NCBI GenBank assembly: GCA_005656395.1
Contig: SRSI01000079.1
Coordinates: 1,364,001-1,428,000, forward strand
Direction: 5' to 3'
DNA: 64,000 nt
DNA from: Strongyloides papillosus
Lineage: Eukaryota > Nematoda > Chromadorea > Rhabditida > Strongyloididae
The position numbers and the translations under genes are program-made. Numbering within the stretch: position 1 is the stretch's first letter; the number at the start of each line of letters is the position of its first letter. The notes beneath the pieces are model-generated. The model searched no databases. It saw only the letters and a list, made by a program, of their open reading frames with translations, and had not been told where the DNA came from. Of the stretch, positions 1 through 11,164 are shown piece after piece.

Positions 1-553
1 TAACTTACCATAAGGTATACTATTTTCAAATTTGAGGTCAGTAATCTCTGCCTCACATATTATTGTAAACTTATCATCAATCAATAAACCATTTGATCTA
101 TCTAGCAAAAAATCCTTTTTAACAAATTTTGGAAACCCCCAACCACTTCCTTTATCAAGATCAATAATATTATCTTCAATACTTATATTTTTCTCCTCCT
201 CCTTGTCATTTAAAATAGAGAATCTAAATTTAACTTTTGCTTTCTCAGGTTTCAACAATGTTAGAAAAACTGATACATACTCCTTTGACTTTTCACCTTG
301 ACCATTGGGATATATCGATAAACACCACTCTGATCTATCTTTGCTTCCAATTACAAAAGTTGGTGATACAAATTTTTCACCTGTCTTTTCAAGACGAAGT
401 GAAAAGTTTTGTATTGTGTATTTATATTTGAAATTATTAACGCCTGTTTGTAAAAGATTAAAACCGTCTGAAATAGTAAATTTATTAAAATCATGACAAA
501 CTCAATGTTGTGATAGATGACTTACTAAAAAGTTTAATTTTTTCTTGACTCAT
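1..553 (-). CDS. MATH-domain protein, 5' part (gene leaves the window)
   Basis: Two exons are visible on the minus strand. Exon 1 runs 553-526 (Met-Ser-Gln-Glu-Lys...), followed by a 58-nt GTAAGT...TTTCAG intron (525-468) and exon 2 at 467-9. Exon 2 ends at a GTAAGT donor lying on positions 8-3, so the gene continues beyond base 1. The protein reads as a MATH (meprin/TRAF homology) beta-sandwich: segments such as YTIQNFSLRLEKTGEKFVSP, then SEWCLSIYPNG, then GSGWGFPKFVKKDFLL. MATH domains bind substrates or partners; in nematodes they often pair with a BTB domain as adaptors for CUL3 ubiquitin ligases. Any BTB half would lie outside the window, so the subfamily is open. No signal peptide is seen, so a cytosolic protein is expected. 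Confidence 0.85.
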
Positions 554-1491
554 ATTGATTTTTACTTCAAAAATAAGTTTCTAATGACTAAACTAAATTC
601 GTTTAGAAATTCTAAAATAAAAAATTCTCAAAGAATAAGAAGCCAAAGTAGAATAAAAGAAAATACCAGAAAAGATTAAATCAAAAGTGATGGTTAACCT
701 AAGATCATTGACTTATATACCAAGTATATTTGAAAGATTGATTTAAACTTGTAAAATACAGTAAAATTTTATAACGAATGACAGTTAGTCAGATCAGTAA
801 GGTAGCAATGCTGGAAAGTCTTCAGAAATATAGGATAATCACTTGAAGTATTCAGAGATGTACAATAAGCATAAAGGAAGGCTTTATTAGAAATATAAAT
901 AAGTATAATAACAAAAACGGGGTCTGAAATGAATTACATTAAAAATAGAATTACAATTACGTTAATATAAGACATTTTAAAATGACGAAATGATTATGAA
1001 ATAAGAGTTTATATATGCAATTTGGTCATCATTTTCGTTGTAGAATCATTTGTTTTACTATACTTATCGGTGAAAACTCTTTAGCAACCAATCAGATGGT
1101 TGAAGAAAATTTTTGATAAAATATCTTACTAATGTCTAGAAGGTTTTTTTTAATATATTTCTATATTTATGACGATGTATTTTCATCTATGATATATGTT
1201 AAAAAAGCATATCTTCTACAGTCTTATCAGAAATACTTAGATAAAAACATCCAAATATAAAATAGAAATCAGTCTAAGATAATAAATAGATACGTTTTAG
1301 TGACACATAAAATTCTAAAAGGAAAATATCTCTTTTATACTGTAATTTCAATGAAACGTTTCCATATCTCCTTAATTATTATATTATCTATGACAAAAAA
1401 ATAAGAAAATAAATATTTTCTTCACTATAACTCTTTCAAAATTTGACCGATTATTATGAGTTAATATACAAAAAATGTTTTTGTTTAAATT

Positions 1492-2638
1492 TGAGGTAAA
1501 AGATGAGTCTCAAAAGTCTGAGGCTATAATTGACCAAGTTATCCTTAAAAACACTATTTTTGGCTCATTTTTTAATATAGTTTTATACCGACGATAACTT
1601 TTTTTCAAATTGAAAAGATGAAATGATCGATATAACGTTAGAAGATCCAATATCAGAATAGGAAGGAACACAATATCATAGTTATTGATTATAAACTAGC
1701 CAAATTATAGACCGAAAAGTGATGGTAATTTTTACTTTAAAAAATCTAAATAGAAATCATTGAAAGATTGAGCAAAACCATGCGAGGCATAGCTATCAGG
1801 TGGAACAAAGAAAAAAAATTACAGAAATATGTTGGTTAATTTTGATTAATAAGTATAAAATGTTGATAATGTATTTGAGAATTCCTAAAACTAGTCAAAT
1901 CTTAAATTTTCATGTTCCAAATCATAGATGATTCTGAAATTTAAATAACAACCAATTTTGTATTTTACTAAAAATACAATCTCTAAGGTATAGTTGTTGA
2001 AGGTATTATCAATGAAATACTTTACATATTATCTTAATATTAAAAAAAATACCCATTTATTTATATAAAAATAAGACAGAAAAGGCAGCTTGATGTAACA
2101 AAATGATTATAAGTTATAGCACCCTTCAATTTTCAAATGAAGAAATGTCAATTAGCTTAGTTTCTAACACTTCTTTCGCATCATTCCTTTTCTTTAAACT
2201 ATCAACACTCTTTACATAATGGTACTTATTTGGTAAACTCCGTTTTCTAAGAACAAACTTCTTTCGTAGTTGAGCTATAAACTTCGTTAGACCCTTATTT
2301 TTTAAATTAGACGTACATCTAAAAAAATGTTTTACTTTATTTGTTTTCATCAAGTTATGACTGAGTTATGGCTATTTAACTTTTAAGATGTTTTTTCAAA
2401 ATGGTTATCACTCTTTGTGCCATAACTCGGCCAATTATAAATCAAATTCAATATCATTAGGCTTCCGCACTATTCTGGAATTAAACCTTTCGAATGAGAT
2501 ATAAAGCACTTTATTTCGTTAACATTGAGAAGAATTAGTTGAGTAACAAAGCTATGTAAAAAAGACCCTAAAAAAGGGTGTTTTTTTGAAATAACTTGGC
2601 CAATTATGGACCAAAAATTTAAGACTCATTTTCACCTC
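1492..2638. repeat. Inverted copies of a ~70-bp dispersed repeat
   Basis: The sequence around 2567-2638, with core ATAACTTGGCCAATTATGG followed by AAGACTCATTTTCACCTC, recurs in reverse complement around 1492-1565 with many matching bases. Shorter relatives of the core occur near 1694-1712 and 2423-2440. This looks like a decayed interspersed element, possibly with inverted ends about 1.1 kb apart. No transposase reading frame is visible. Confidence 0.5.
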
Positions 2639-2760
2639 TAAGTTAGAAAAAAACACATCTTTTGACTATTTAACCGTTAAAACCGGTTAACTTTAAAGAA
2701 AGTTATGTTAAAGACAAATTTTTTTTTCCTTATTTTTTTTGTTATAGATGTGTAGATTTA

Positions 2761-3120
2761 TTTTTATTATAAATTTGGTCGATTTAATCATTTTCATTAA
2801 ATTGATATTTTCATTTTTATTATAAATTTGGTCGAATTGATTATTTTAATTAAATTGATATTTTCATTTTTATTATAAATTTAGTCGATTTAATCATTTT
2901 AATAAAATTGATATTTTCATTTTTATTATAAAATTGATCGAATTGATCATTTTAATTAAATTGATATTTTCATTTTTATTATAAATTTGGTCAAATTGAT
3001 CATTTTAATTAAATTGGTATTTTCATTTTTATTATAAATTCGGTCAAATTGATCATTATAATTAAATTGATATTTTCATTTTTATAATAAATTTAGTCGA
3101 TTTAATTTTTTTATTATTTT
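2761..3120. repeat. 53-bp tandem repeat, about 7 copies
   Basis: A 53-bp unit starts at 2761, 2814, 2867, 2920, 2973, 3026 and 3079. Each copy opens with TTTTTATTATAAATTTGGTC and closes with AAATTGATATTTTCA. Copies differ by a few substitutions and the last one degenerates. It is very AT-rich and non-coding. Confidence 0.9.
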
Positions 3121-3130
3121 GGTTGATTTA

Positions 3131-3560
3131 GGGATTCAAAAATTTTTAACGTCAGATTCGGGGGTCTTATATAGGACTCATGGATGAAAAATAAAGGATT
3201 CAGAGGATTCGTGGATGAAAACTTGGAATTCTGAAATTTGAAAATTTTTATCTCGGATTCGGGGGATCCATATGGGTTTCATGGATGAAAAACTAGGGAT
3301 TCAGAGGATTCATGGAAGGGAACACAGGATTCTGAAATCAGAAAATTTTTGTCTCGGATTCAGGGGTTCCATATAGAACTTATGGATGAAAAATTAAGGA
3401 TTCAGAGGCTTCATGGATGGGAACATGGGATTCTGAAATTTGAAAATTTTTGTCTCGAATTCGGGGGTTCCATATAGGATTCAAGGATGAAAAGACGAGG
3501 ATTTATGAACGGGAACATAGGATTCTGGAAATCCGAAGATAAAATTTCAAATTCAGAGGT
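3131..3560. repeat. ~101-bp tandem repeat, about 4 copies
   Basis: Copies begin with AAAATTTTT near 3138, 3242, 3342 and 3443, a period of 100-104 bp. Each contains a GGATTCGGGGG-like block, then CATATAGG, TTCATGGATGAAAA and GGATTCAGAGGATTCATGG. It is much richer in GC than its surroundings and directly abuts the 53-bp array, so two unrelated arrays sit side by side. Short GGATTC sub-repeats occur inside the unit. Confidence 0.8.
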
Positions 3561-4411
3561 TTCTTGCGGTATTCATGGGTAAAAAACACTAGATCTAGTG
3601 AATTTTTTGAGGAAAAGTGCTGGATTCGGAGGATTCATAAATAATTGTTGAATTATTTGTTGTCAACACCTTTTCATACTGGATACTATTATTTTGTGCA
3701 AAAATTAATTATGCAATCCTGATAGCCCCCAGGTTGGGGGTCTCCTGGATTCAGAGAGGCGTAGCGGTGATAAAGTGAAAACGTTTATATAGGCGAAAGA
3801 TATGCTAAACTAACAATTATCAAATACATAACAATTTGTATTAGATGGCTTCTTATATAGTTTTCTATCCTCATTCCCAGACAGTGACTATGTCTGATGC
3901 ATCGCTTTGGTATTCTTTCATGATTCATGTCTTTTCTGCATTACAATTATGTTTTTGACGGAAAATTTTAAAATAACCTTTAGTTAATTGATTACTCTCA
4001 GTAACAGCTTATTTATTTATAAGATGAGAACGTTCCTGATCTCCCCTTGTCTATTTTATTGCTAAATTAATATATTTTATACCTTATCATCTTGAATAAA
4101 AGTTTTAGAAAATAATTATTTCTTCTTCAAGCAATAAGTTATTAAAATAAGCAGAAATTAATAAAAAACGTGGGGTTGTTATCAATTATATTGCACGTTC
4201 TATTAATTAATATTAGTACCTAATTGCATACATTTTGTTGTATTTAAAATTTCAAAATAAATTTAAACTTATTTATATTTAGATAAAAAAAATTATAATA
4301 ATAGAAATTTTGTATTATAATTTTAATGTTAAATAATGTGTATATGAATAAGAGGTAATATCAAACATTTATCATTATTTTTTTATTCTTTCGTTTAGTT
4401 ATTGTCTACTC

Positions 4412-6121
4412 ATGTCAAAGATAATTCTTAGGAAGAAAAAAAGTAAAAGTAATAATGTTTCTGATGATCCAAAGTATACCGCTATGGCAAGTTTAACAAC
4501 TGAAAAAGTTACACAGACTGCATCCAAAACTTTAAGTAAAACTAATTCTGTTAACAAAAAGGAACCGACTAAGCGCAACTTTAAATCTATAGACATTCCG
4601 TTAAAGGTAATTTCAGAAGTACCAACTGAATCGAAAGAAACAAGCAATTTAAGGGAGGATAATCAAAAGTTGACAAAAGAATCGGAACAGCCTAAAGATA
4701 ATAATAATTGTATTAAAGATGGTGAAAGTCTATCAAACATTCTAAATCCTGAAAGCCCCACACAGGAGGATATCGTTAAAAAAGAATATGATACTATTAC
4801 ACCGAAAAGTAGTTCTAATAATAAATCTCTTAAACTACCAAAAGCAAAGATAAAAGGTGATAAAATTAGTAAAGAACCAAAAACGAATGGGCTATCGGTG
4901 AATAATAAAGCGGTACCACAAGACGATATATCACTATCAATATTTCAAGATCTAGAAAGAGAACCATGGTTTCATGGAATATTATCAAGAGATGACATTA
5001 AGAACCTCCTTACAACATCAGGAAGTTTTCTGGTTCGCACTGACATAAATAATGCAAAGGAGAAAAAATTGATGTTATCATGTAAATGGAATAGTAAAAG
5101 AATACACTTTGTTTTTGAGATAAAGGGTAGAGAGGTTATGCTGTTTGATCAAAGAAGTATATCTGTTTCATGTTTAATTAATAAAGTTGTAAACGAAAAG
5201 ATACCGCTTCATCCGGAGTATAAAGTTATCCTCCAAAAACCAATCCTTCAACAACCATGGGAAATCAACAAGAATAATATTAATTTCATTAAGAAAATTG
5301 GACAAGGAACTTTTGGTGATATCTGGAAAGGAACCATGAAAACTGCAACTGACCAAGGTTATAACACTCCTATTGCCATTAAGATTCCAAAAATAAAAAA
5401 TTTAGACAAATTTATAAGCATTATAACGGAAGCTTTATTAGAGGTTAAATTCATGAGACTTTTCGAGCACGAAAATATAGTAAAATTTTATGGATCGTCA
5501 TTTTCATCGGAACCGTTTATGATAGTCATGGAGCTGTCAAACTATGGATGTCTACAGAGATATGTTAGGAGAAAAAAAAAGAAACTGGAAAATAAGGATT
5601 TACTTAAATTCGCCATAGATGCTGCTCTTGGAGTTGATTATATTCACTCAAAATGTGGTATACACCGTGATGTTGCGGCAAGAAATTGTTTGGTCTTCTC
5701 TGAAAACAAAGTTAAAATATCAGATTTTGGTCAAGCTATTATTTTGAAGAATGGAGAGAAAGAATTCAAACTTTATAGTAAAGATTCATTATTACCATTA
5801 CGTTGGTTATCACCGGAAACATTGGCTCATTCCATATTTTCCTACAAAACAGATGTATATAGTTTTGGAATTCTTTTATGGGAACTTTTTAATGCGTGTA
5901 AGGAACCTTTTGCTACATTAACAGTTGGTGAGATTGTTACGGGTGTTAAGAGTGGTCTTAAACCAAAATCGTTACCAACAGTTCCAATGGAGATTATTGA
6001 CATTATTGAAAATAAATGTCTTCATAGTGATCCAACTAAACGTCCCTCAATGAATGAGTTGACTAAAATTTTAACTGATATTTATTCTAGAACAATACAA
6101 CCACTATCTGAAAGTAAATAA
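4412..6121 (+). CDS. Non-receptor tyrosine kinase with SH2 domain (Fes/Fer-like)
   Basis: An intronless 569-residue frame. Residues 1-180 are lysine-, serine- and asparagine-rich with no recognised domain. An SH2 domain follows at about 186-275, opening WFHGILSRDDIKNLL with the phosphotyrosine-binding arginine in GSFLVRTD. The kinase domain (about 292-565) carries the glycine loop GQGTFGDIW, VAIK-type lysine 324 (PIAIKIPK), catalytic loop HRDVAARNCL (Asp 420), DFG at 438-440 and the RWLSPETL substrate loop. All key residues are present, so it should be active. SH2-kinase without SH3 or FCH domains resembles the expanded Fes/Fer-like kinases of nematodes, many of them germline-expressed; that role is inference. 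It converges with the esterase array. Confidence 0.95.
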   Translation: MSKIILRKKKSKSNNVSDDPKYTAMASLTTEKVTQTASKTLSKTNSVNKKEPTKRNFKSIDIPLKVISEVPTESKETSNLREDNQKLTKESEQPKDNNNCIKDGESLSNILNPESPTQEDIVKKEYDTITPKSSSNNKSLKLPKAKIKGDKISKEPKTNGLSVNNKAVPQDDISLSIFQDLEREPWFHGILSRDDIKNLLTTSGSFLVRTDINNAKEKKLMLSCKWNSKRIHFVFEIKGREVMLFDQRSISVSCLINKVVNEKIPLHPEYKVILQKPILQQPWEINKNNINFIKKIGQGTFGDIWKGTMKTATDQGYNTPIAIKIPKIKNLDKFISIITEALLEVKFMRLFEHENIVKFYGSSFSSEPFMIVMELSNYGCLQRYVRRKKKKLENKDLLKFAIDAALGVDYIHSKCGIHRDVAARNCLVFSENKVKISDFGQAIILKNGEKEFKLYSKDSLLPLRWLSPETLAHSIFSYKTDVYSFGILLWELFNACKEPFATLTVGEIVTGVKSGLKPKSLPTVPMEIIDIIENKCLHSDPTKRPSMNELTKILTDIYSRTIQPLSESK

Positions 6122-6447
6122 TCACTAATAATATTATATCAAATGTATAGTACTGAAGAATTTTAAATTAACAATATTATTAATATAATGTAACCTATAA
6201 TTAAGTTCAGACAATAAACTTTTTTTCATATTTAATTGTGATGAATTGATATATAGACTTGTCTTGTTGTTGGATAGGTAAACTAGTTTTGGCGAAGTAT
6301 AACAATTATAGAAGATTCTAAAAAATCATTTTTCAGAAGTTCTAGTAATAAATTATTAACTTCCTTATCAGTAATTTTAAGTAAAACATATTTTTCTAAG
6401 AAATTTATTTCAATATTAAATTATAGTTATAAATACAAATTTAAGGA
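6122..6447. other. 3'-3' spacer between kinase and esterase 1
   Basis: AT-rich sequence between two converging genes. No reading frame or repeat is supported. Confidence 0.6.
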
Positions 6448-8490
6448 TTAAGTAAAAACTTGATAAGACTTTGGTACAGACCTCCTACAGCCGTTATTGA
6501 TGACATAAAGCAATATCATAAACAATGATATTAAGAAAATAACGTAAAATGTTGAGCTTGTAGCATTTTCAGGATAATTTTTCAAATCATCCCTTGTTTT
6601 TGGATCAGTTACCATACTACTTGCTTTATAATAACTATCTGGATAGATTAATTCTTTCAATGTAGCGTTTGAAGTTATAATAACTTGTCTGGGTTGTATT
6701 TTAACAAAGTTGCCTTCATAAATGGAGCTTTTGAATGGTCCAGCAACAGTAACTAGCTTTTCATTCCAGAACTTTACAGCGTCTCTTCTATAATTATTAA
6801 CCATTCCACCTGAAAACGAGCCATTCTTATCGAAATCAACAACGTAATAGTTGTTAATAGATGGATCAAACTTTTCAAAAAGAATCTCATTATCACTTGG
6901 GTCGGAGTATTTGATGAAATTTGCAAATATCCTTGAATAACGTTCCTGGATTCTATAATCTGCTTTAGTAAATATGTTCCTATGTTGACCAGTTATATAA
7001 ACAATATCTGAAGCATGTTGTGGAAGCCAATTGTGATCGGCATCGAGTGTCATCTTAAGATCAGCATAATTGAATTGGTAAAGATATGAATCAGCACCGA
7101 CATTGTAGTTTTCATAACATTGTCTTAAGTTTGCTAGAAATATTTCTACATCTGATGTCATATCGAGGCTTTTTGAGCAATCTTCATTGTACTCCTCCTG
7201 ACAGGCGTTGATGGCAATAGGAGGATTCATAAAATCGAATAATGAACAAATGTGTTTACACAATACTAAGATTTTTTCTCTGGTAACTTTCTTACTATCT
7301 TCTTCAGAACACCCTATACCACTGACGAATTCATAAAGTGTATTACCAATTAATAAAGGTCTGTTTGGCTTATTCTTAACAAGGTAATCAAAGTCAAATT
7401 GAAGGAATGAATTGAATCCTTTATCATATGTTGGAGTGAAGATTTCAATACCACTCTCCTCAACAATCCTCTGAGAATCAACGATTTTTTGAACATCTAT
7501 ACCTCTTAGGCACTCCAGAACTTCCTCAACATCTGATGGTAGTTCCCAATTTGTTGTGTTAAAAGCACATCCAGCCATGATTGCAATCTTTCTGCTATAG
7601 ATTTCATTACCGTCAATGAAATGTCCATCCTTAGAAGATCCAGACATGATAATATGTTTATTAACTAGCTTATCTGTTCGTCTGGAGTAGTATAGAAAGT
7701 TGCTCATGACAGCTCCAGAAGAATGACCCATGACGGTGACATCATTTGGGTTCCCACCAAAATATTTTATTTCACTGTTGATCCATTTTAAAGCCTCGAG
7801 AACGTCAAATAAGGCTACATTACTATTCATTGTTAAATTAGTAAGTTTGTGATTCAGTAATCCAAATCCTAAGAATCCTAATCTATAATTTATGGTTCCC
7901 AAGACAATATCTCTACTAACGAAGTTTTCAATTAACATTTCAGAGTTTAAACTGTTAGAATCTCCATATGAATATTTACCACCGTGTAAATATAAGACTA
8001 CAGAACAGTTACCTTTCGTAAGACACTTTTCATTGGATAAAATATTTATAAACAAACAATCCTCTGATATGGTATCCTTATTTGGTATTCTTGGTGTTCT
8101 CGCAGAATTCCATATACAGCCTTTACCGAATTCTGTACTGTTTCTTACACCAAACCACTTTTTTGGTGGACCCGATGCCTTGAAACGTAGGTTGCCTGTT
8201 GGTGGTGATGCGTATGGTATTCCGAAGAAGCCATACCCTATGATGTTGTTCTCAGTTGTTATCTTTTTTCCCCTAACAAAGCCGTAACTAAAATTTTTTT
8301 AGATAAAATAAAAAAAAGGAACTTACTTTGTTTGTCGTTGGAGTAGAAAGTTTTCAAAAACATCTTTGATATCATTTTTATCAATAAACTTTCTATTTAA
8401 CAATGTATCATTTACTACGGAACACCCAACCAGTGATAAAGAAGTAATAATTATACCTGTTTTAAATAACCAATTTACTATCATTATCAT
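6448..8490 (-). CDS. Cholinesterase/carboxylesterase-like protein 1, membrane-anchored
   Basis: Two exons: 8490-8327 and 8287-6448, split by a 39-nt intron in phase 2; about 667 residues. Exon 1 encodes a hydrophobic N-terminus (MIMIVNWLFKTGIIITSLSL), a probable signal peptide. The alpha/beta-hydrolase core shows the family start GYGFFGIPYASPP, SEDCLFINI, oxyanion-hole LYLHGGKYSYG, nucleophile elbow GHSSGA (Ser about 244), likely acid Glu in IGNTLYEF, and His in PQHASDIVYITG. The triad therefore looks intact. A C-terminal hydrophobic stretch (FYVIFLISLFMILLYVI) suggests a membrane anchor. The tryptophan that binds choline in true acetylcholinesterases, just before SEDC, is absent, so the substrate is uncertain. 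First of four tandem copies. Confidence 0.9.
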
Positions 8491-8961
8491 GCCTAATGAA
8501 TCTTAAAAATATATTGAAATACCATTAATAAAAATAATAATAAAGTGTATTTAAAGACATCGATATTATTATCACCATAGAAGTAAATACAATTAAAATC
8601 TCTTATTTTGATAAGATAAAAAACACTATTCTTTTTAGGACATGCAATTACAAAAAATGCCTATGATATAAAAGATAAGCAGCAGACTAATGAAAGTGTT
8701 ATGTACACATTTTATATGATAGCATAAAAGGTACTCTTCCATTATTTGTGCTGTATAAATAAAATCCACGAAAATGAACTAATATTACATAAAGTTTGTA
8801 TATAAGTTAATTAACGGTTTTTATTTTGATAAACTGATAATAAAATAACCATAAATAACCTCATAATATATCATTTTTGTACATTTTATTTATACAGCTA
8901 AACTAACGAAATAGTAGTGCATAAAAAATAATATGCTATTCAAGGAGAATAACATTTTATT
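8491..8961. other. Spacer between esterases 1 and 2
   Basis: AT-rich, with no reading frame supported. It should contain the promoter of esterase 1 and the 3' end of esterase 2. It carries the inverted-repeat element listed separately. Confidence 0.6.
8750..8898. repeat. Short element with 28-bp inverted ends (MITE-like)
   Basis: The 28 bases from 8750 (GCTGTATAAATAAAAT...) match the reverse complement of 8871-8898 at 25 of 28 positions, with about 93 AT-rich bases between. Size and structure suit a miniature inverted-repeat transposable element or a foldback. No clear target-site duplication was identified. Confidence 0.5.
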
Positions 8962-10909
8962 TTATTTTTTATGAAGTTTTACAATTATTGCAATGATAAT
9001 TGAAACGACAATTACTATTATTGGTATTAATAAAATACAAAACACTTTGATTCTCTGTTCCAATATACTATTATTATTGTCATCAATATTAAAACTTCTT
9101 AAACTCTGTGAATAAAAATGATTAAACAAATAGGTACTATTTGTTATTATACATTGATGAATTATCTCATTTTGTAGTGGCAAAATATTAATAAGCCCCT
9201 CCTCGGATGTTCTTTGATAATAAGAACCAACTTTAAATGGAATCTTCTTTAACCAGAAATTTATAGCTTCATCATTGTAATTCTCCCTCATCCCACCTAC
9301 TATATCTCCATTATCGTCAAAATCTACATTATAATAATTATTTCTTCTAAGATCATACCTATTAAAGATTATCTCTTCATCACTTGGATTGGAATTTTTA
9401 ATAAAGTTTATAAACATTCTTGAATGATGCTCTTGGATTTTGTAATCTTTATCTGTGAATATATTTCTGCCCCATCCTATTATGTATGATAATTCTGTTG
9501 AATGATGAGGTGATAAGGGATATGATTTTTGATGTACTGCTTCACCTGATTTGTTATAAGTGAATTGGTATAAAAATACATTACTTCCTGCATTTATTGC
9601 ATCTCTTGCTAGTAAGACGTTGGATAAGAATATCTCTAGCTCATCTGCTATTCCAAGAATTCTTATATTATCATTCTTATATTCATTGACACATTCTTCG
9701 GTGAACTTTTGTGGATCCTCAAAGTGATAATAGCTGTTTAATGTGTTACAGTATAATTTTAATCTATCTAAATTGATAGTACCATCTAAGTTTAGAAGAT
9801 ACTTCCCACTTTGTTTCTCATGAATGGAGTTTCCAATAAGAATAGGAATATTTGGTTTGAGTTTCGATAATAAATCCCAATCGTATATCATGAATGAGTA
9901 TGATCCATAATCTGAAGATGGTCCCATATACCACCAACAGGCAGCCTCAACTTCTCTACTATATTCTGTGAGTTCCACTAAACTTAAATTTCTTAAACAA
10001 TTTAATGTAGCTTCAATCTCATTTATTGATTCCCAATTAGTGTAATAATTAGCACAACCAGCTTGTATAGATGTTTGTCTCCCATAAAATTCATTAGCAT
10101 CTCTGAAACTAACATGCTTATGTACAGATGACATTATAATGACTTTATTTATTAATCCTCTCGTTCTTGGTGAAGCATAAAGGTAACTCGCGATAACACC
10201 ACCAGAAGAATGTCCCATTACGGCGACATCATTTCTATCACCACCAAATGATTTGATGTTCCTTTGGATCCACTTCAAAACAGTGAGAGCATCATGTAAC
10301 GCTGCATTAGTATCCATTGGTAATTCAAATTTTTGATTTAACGCCAGGTATCCTAAAATACCACTACGAAAATTAAAGTTAACGAAGACTACATTTCTAT
10401 TGTCGTTGGCAAAATTTTCAATTAAAGTTTGTTCATTGAATTTTCTAACATTTCCACCGACGAATCTACCGCCGTATATGTATAATACAACAGGACATTT
10501 ACCGTATAACAAGCATTCTTCACTTGCGTATACATTGAGATATAGACAGTCTTCAGACATTTCATCAAGATTAAATAGATCTTTATTATCATTACTAATT
10601 AGGGGGCACGATTTAGGAAGTGTTGTGCAGTCTTTTATACCATCCCAATTATTTGGTTCGACTGGAGCTTTGAAACGTAGTGAACCTATAGGTGGTGCTC
10701 CATATGGGATTCCTCTGTAAGCATATCCATATATTTTACCATCTGTAGAGAATATTCTTGTTCCAATTACCTTTCCGTTACTAAATTAATTATAAAACAA
10801 CAAAAATAAAAACTTTTTACCTCGTATCTCTTACTAATAAGTTATCATTGCTATATACATAAAGATTTAAGAAGATTGAAATAATAAGTATGACTTGAGA
10901 AAGTTCCAT
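8962..10909 (-). CDS. Cholinesterase/carboxylesterase-like protein 2, membrane-anchored
   Basis: Exons 10909-10821 and 10780-8962 flank a 40-nt phase-2 intron; about 635 residues. The N-terminus MELSQVILIISIFLNLYVYS is a probable signal peptide. Family motifs: GYAYRGIPYGAPP, MSEDCLYLNVY, oxyanion-hole LYIYGGRFVGG, nucleophile elbow GHSSGG (Ser about 221), likely acid Glu in IGNSIHEKQSG, and His in SPHHSTELSYIIGWG. The triad looks complete. The end carries a long hydrophobic segment followed by KLHKK, typical of a type I membrane anchor. The choline-site tryptophan before SEDC is replaced, so a non-acetylcholine ester substrate is possible. It lies head-to-tail between esterases 1 and 3. Confidence 0.9.
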
Positions 10910-11164
10910 TATCAGGTGAATAAAACTTTATCAATACTATATTCCTCTTTTTGTCAATATATTTATGTACAAAATATACATGTGTTCGAGAACAACAAAC
11001 TCCTTTTTTTAATGTCCCAAAAAAATATCTATAAAAACACAATAAAAATAATCTCCTTTAAAGTGATAATAAAATTGCATATTCTACAGGAAGCGATTAA
11101 TTTTTATGTTAAAATTTCAAATTAAAAATATCTATACATTTTATATAAATAATGCTAATATCAT

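Larger units (their letters stand above)
554..4411. other. Intergenic region, AT-rich, repeat-bearing
   Basis: No gene is supported in this 3.9-kb gap. A 75-codon minus-strand frame at 2126-2353 has no recognisable domain and lies among repeats. The gap holds an inverted-repeat pair and two adjoining tandem arrays, listed separately. The last 400 bases before the kinase gene are very AT-rich and may include its promoter. Confidence 0.6.

Noticed and set aside
32..496. Plus-strand open frames over the MATH gene
   Set aside because: They are shadows; the minus strand gives a clear MATH domain with good splice sites.
2126..2353. 75-codon minus-strand frame, basic composition
   Set aside because: No domain, no signal peptide, and it lies within repeat-rich DNA. 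Not enough support for a gene.
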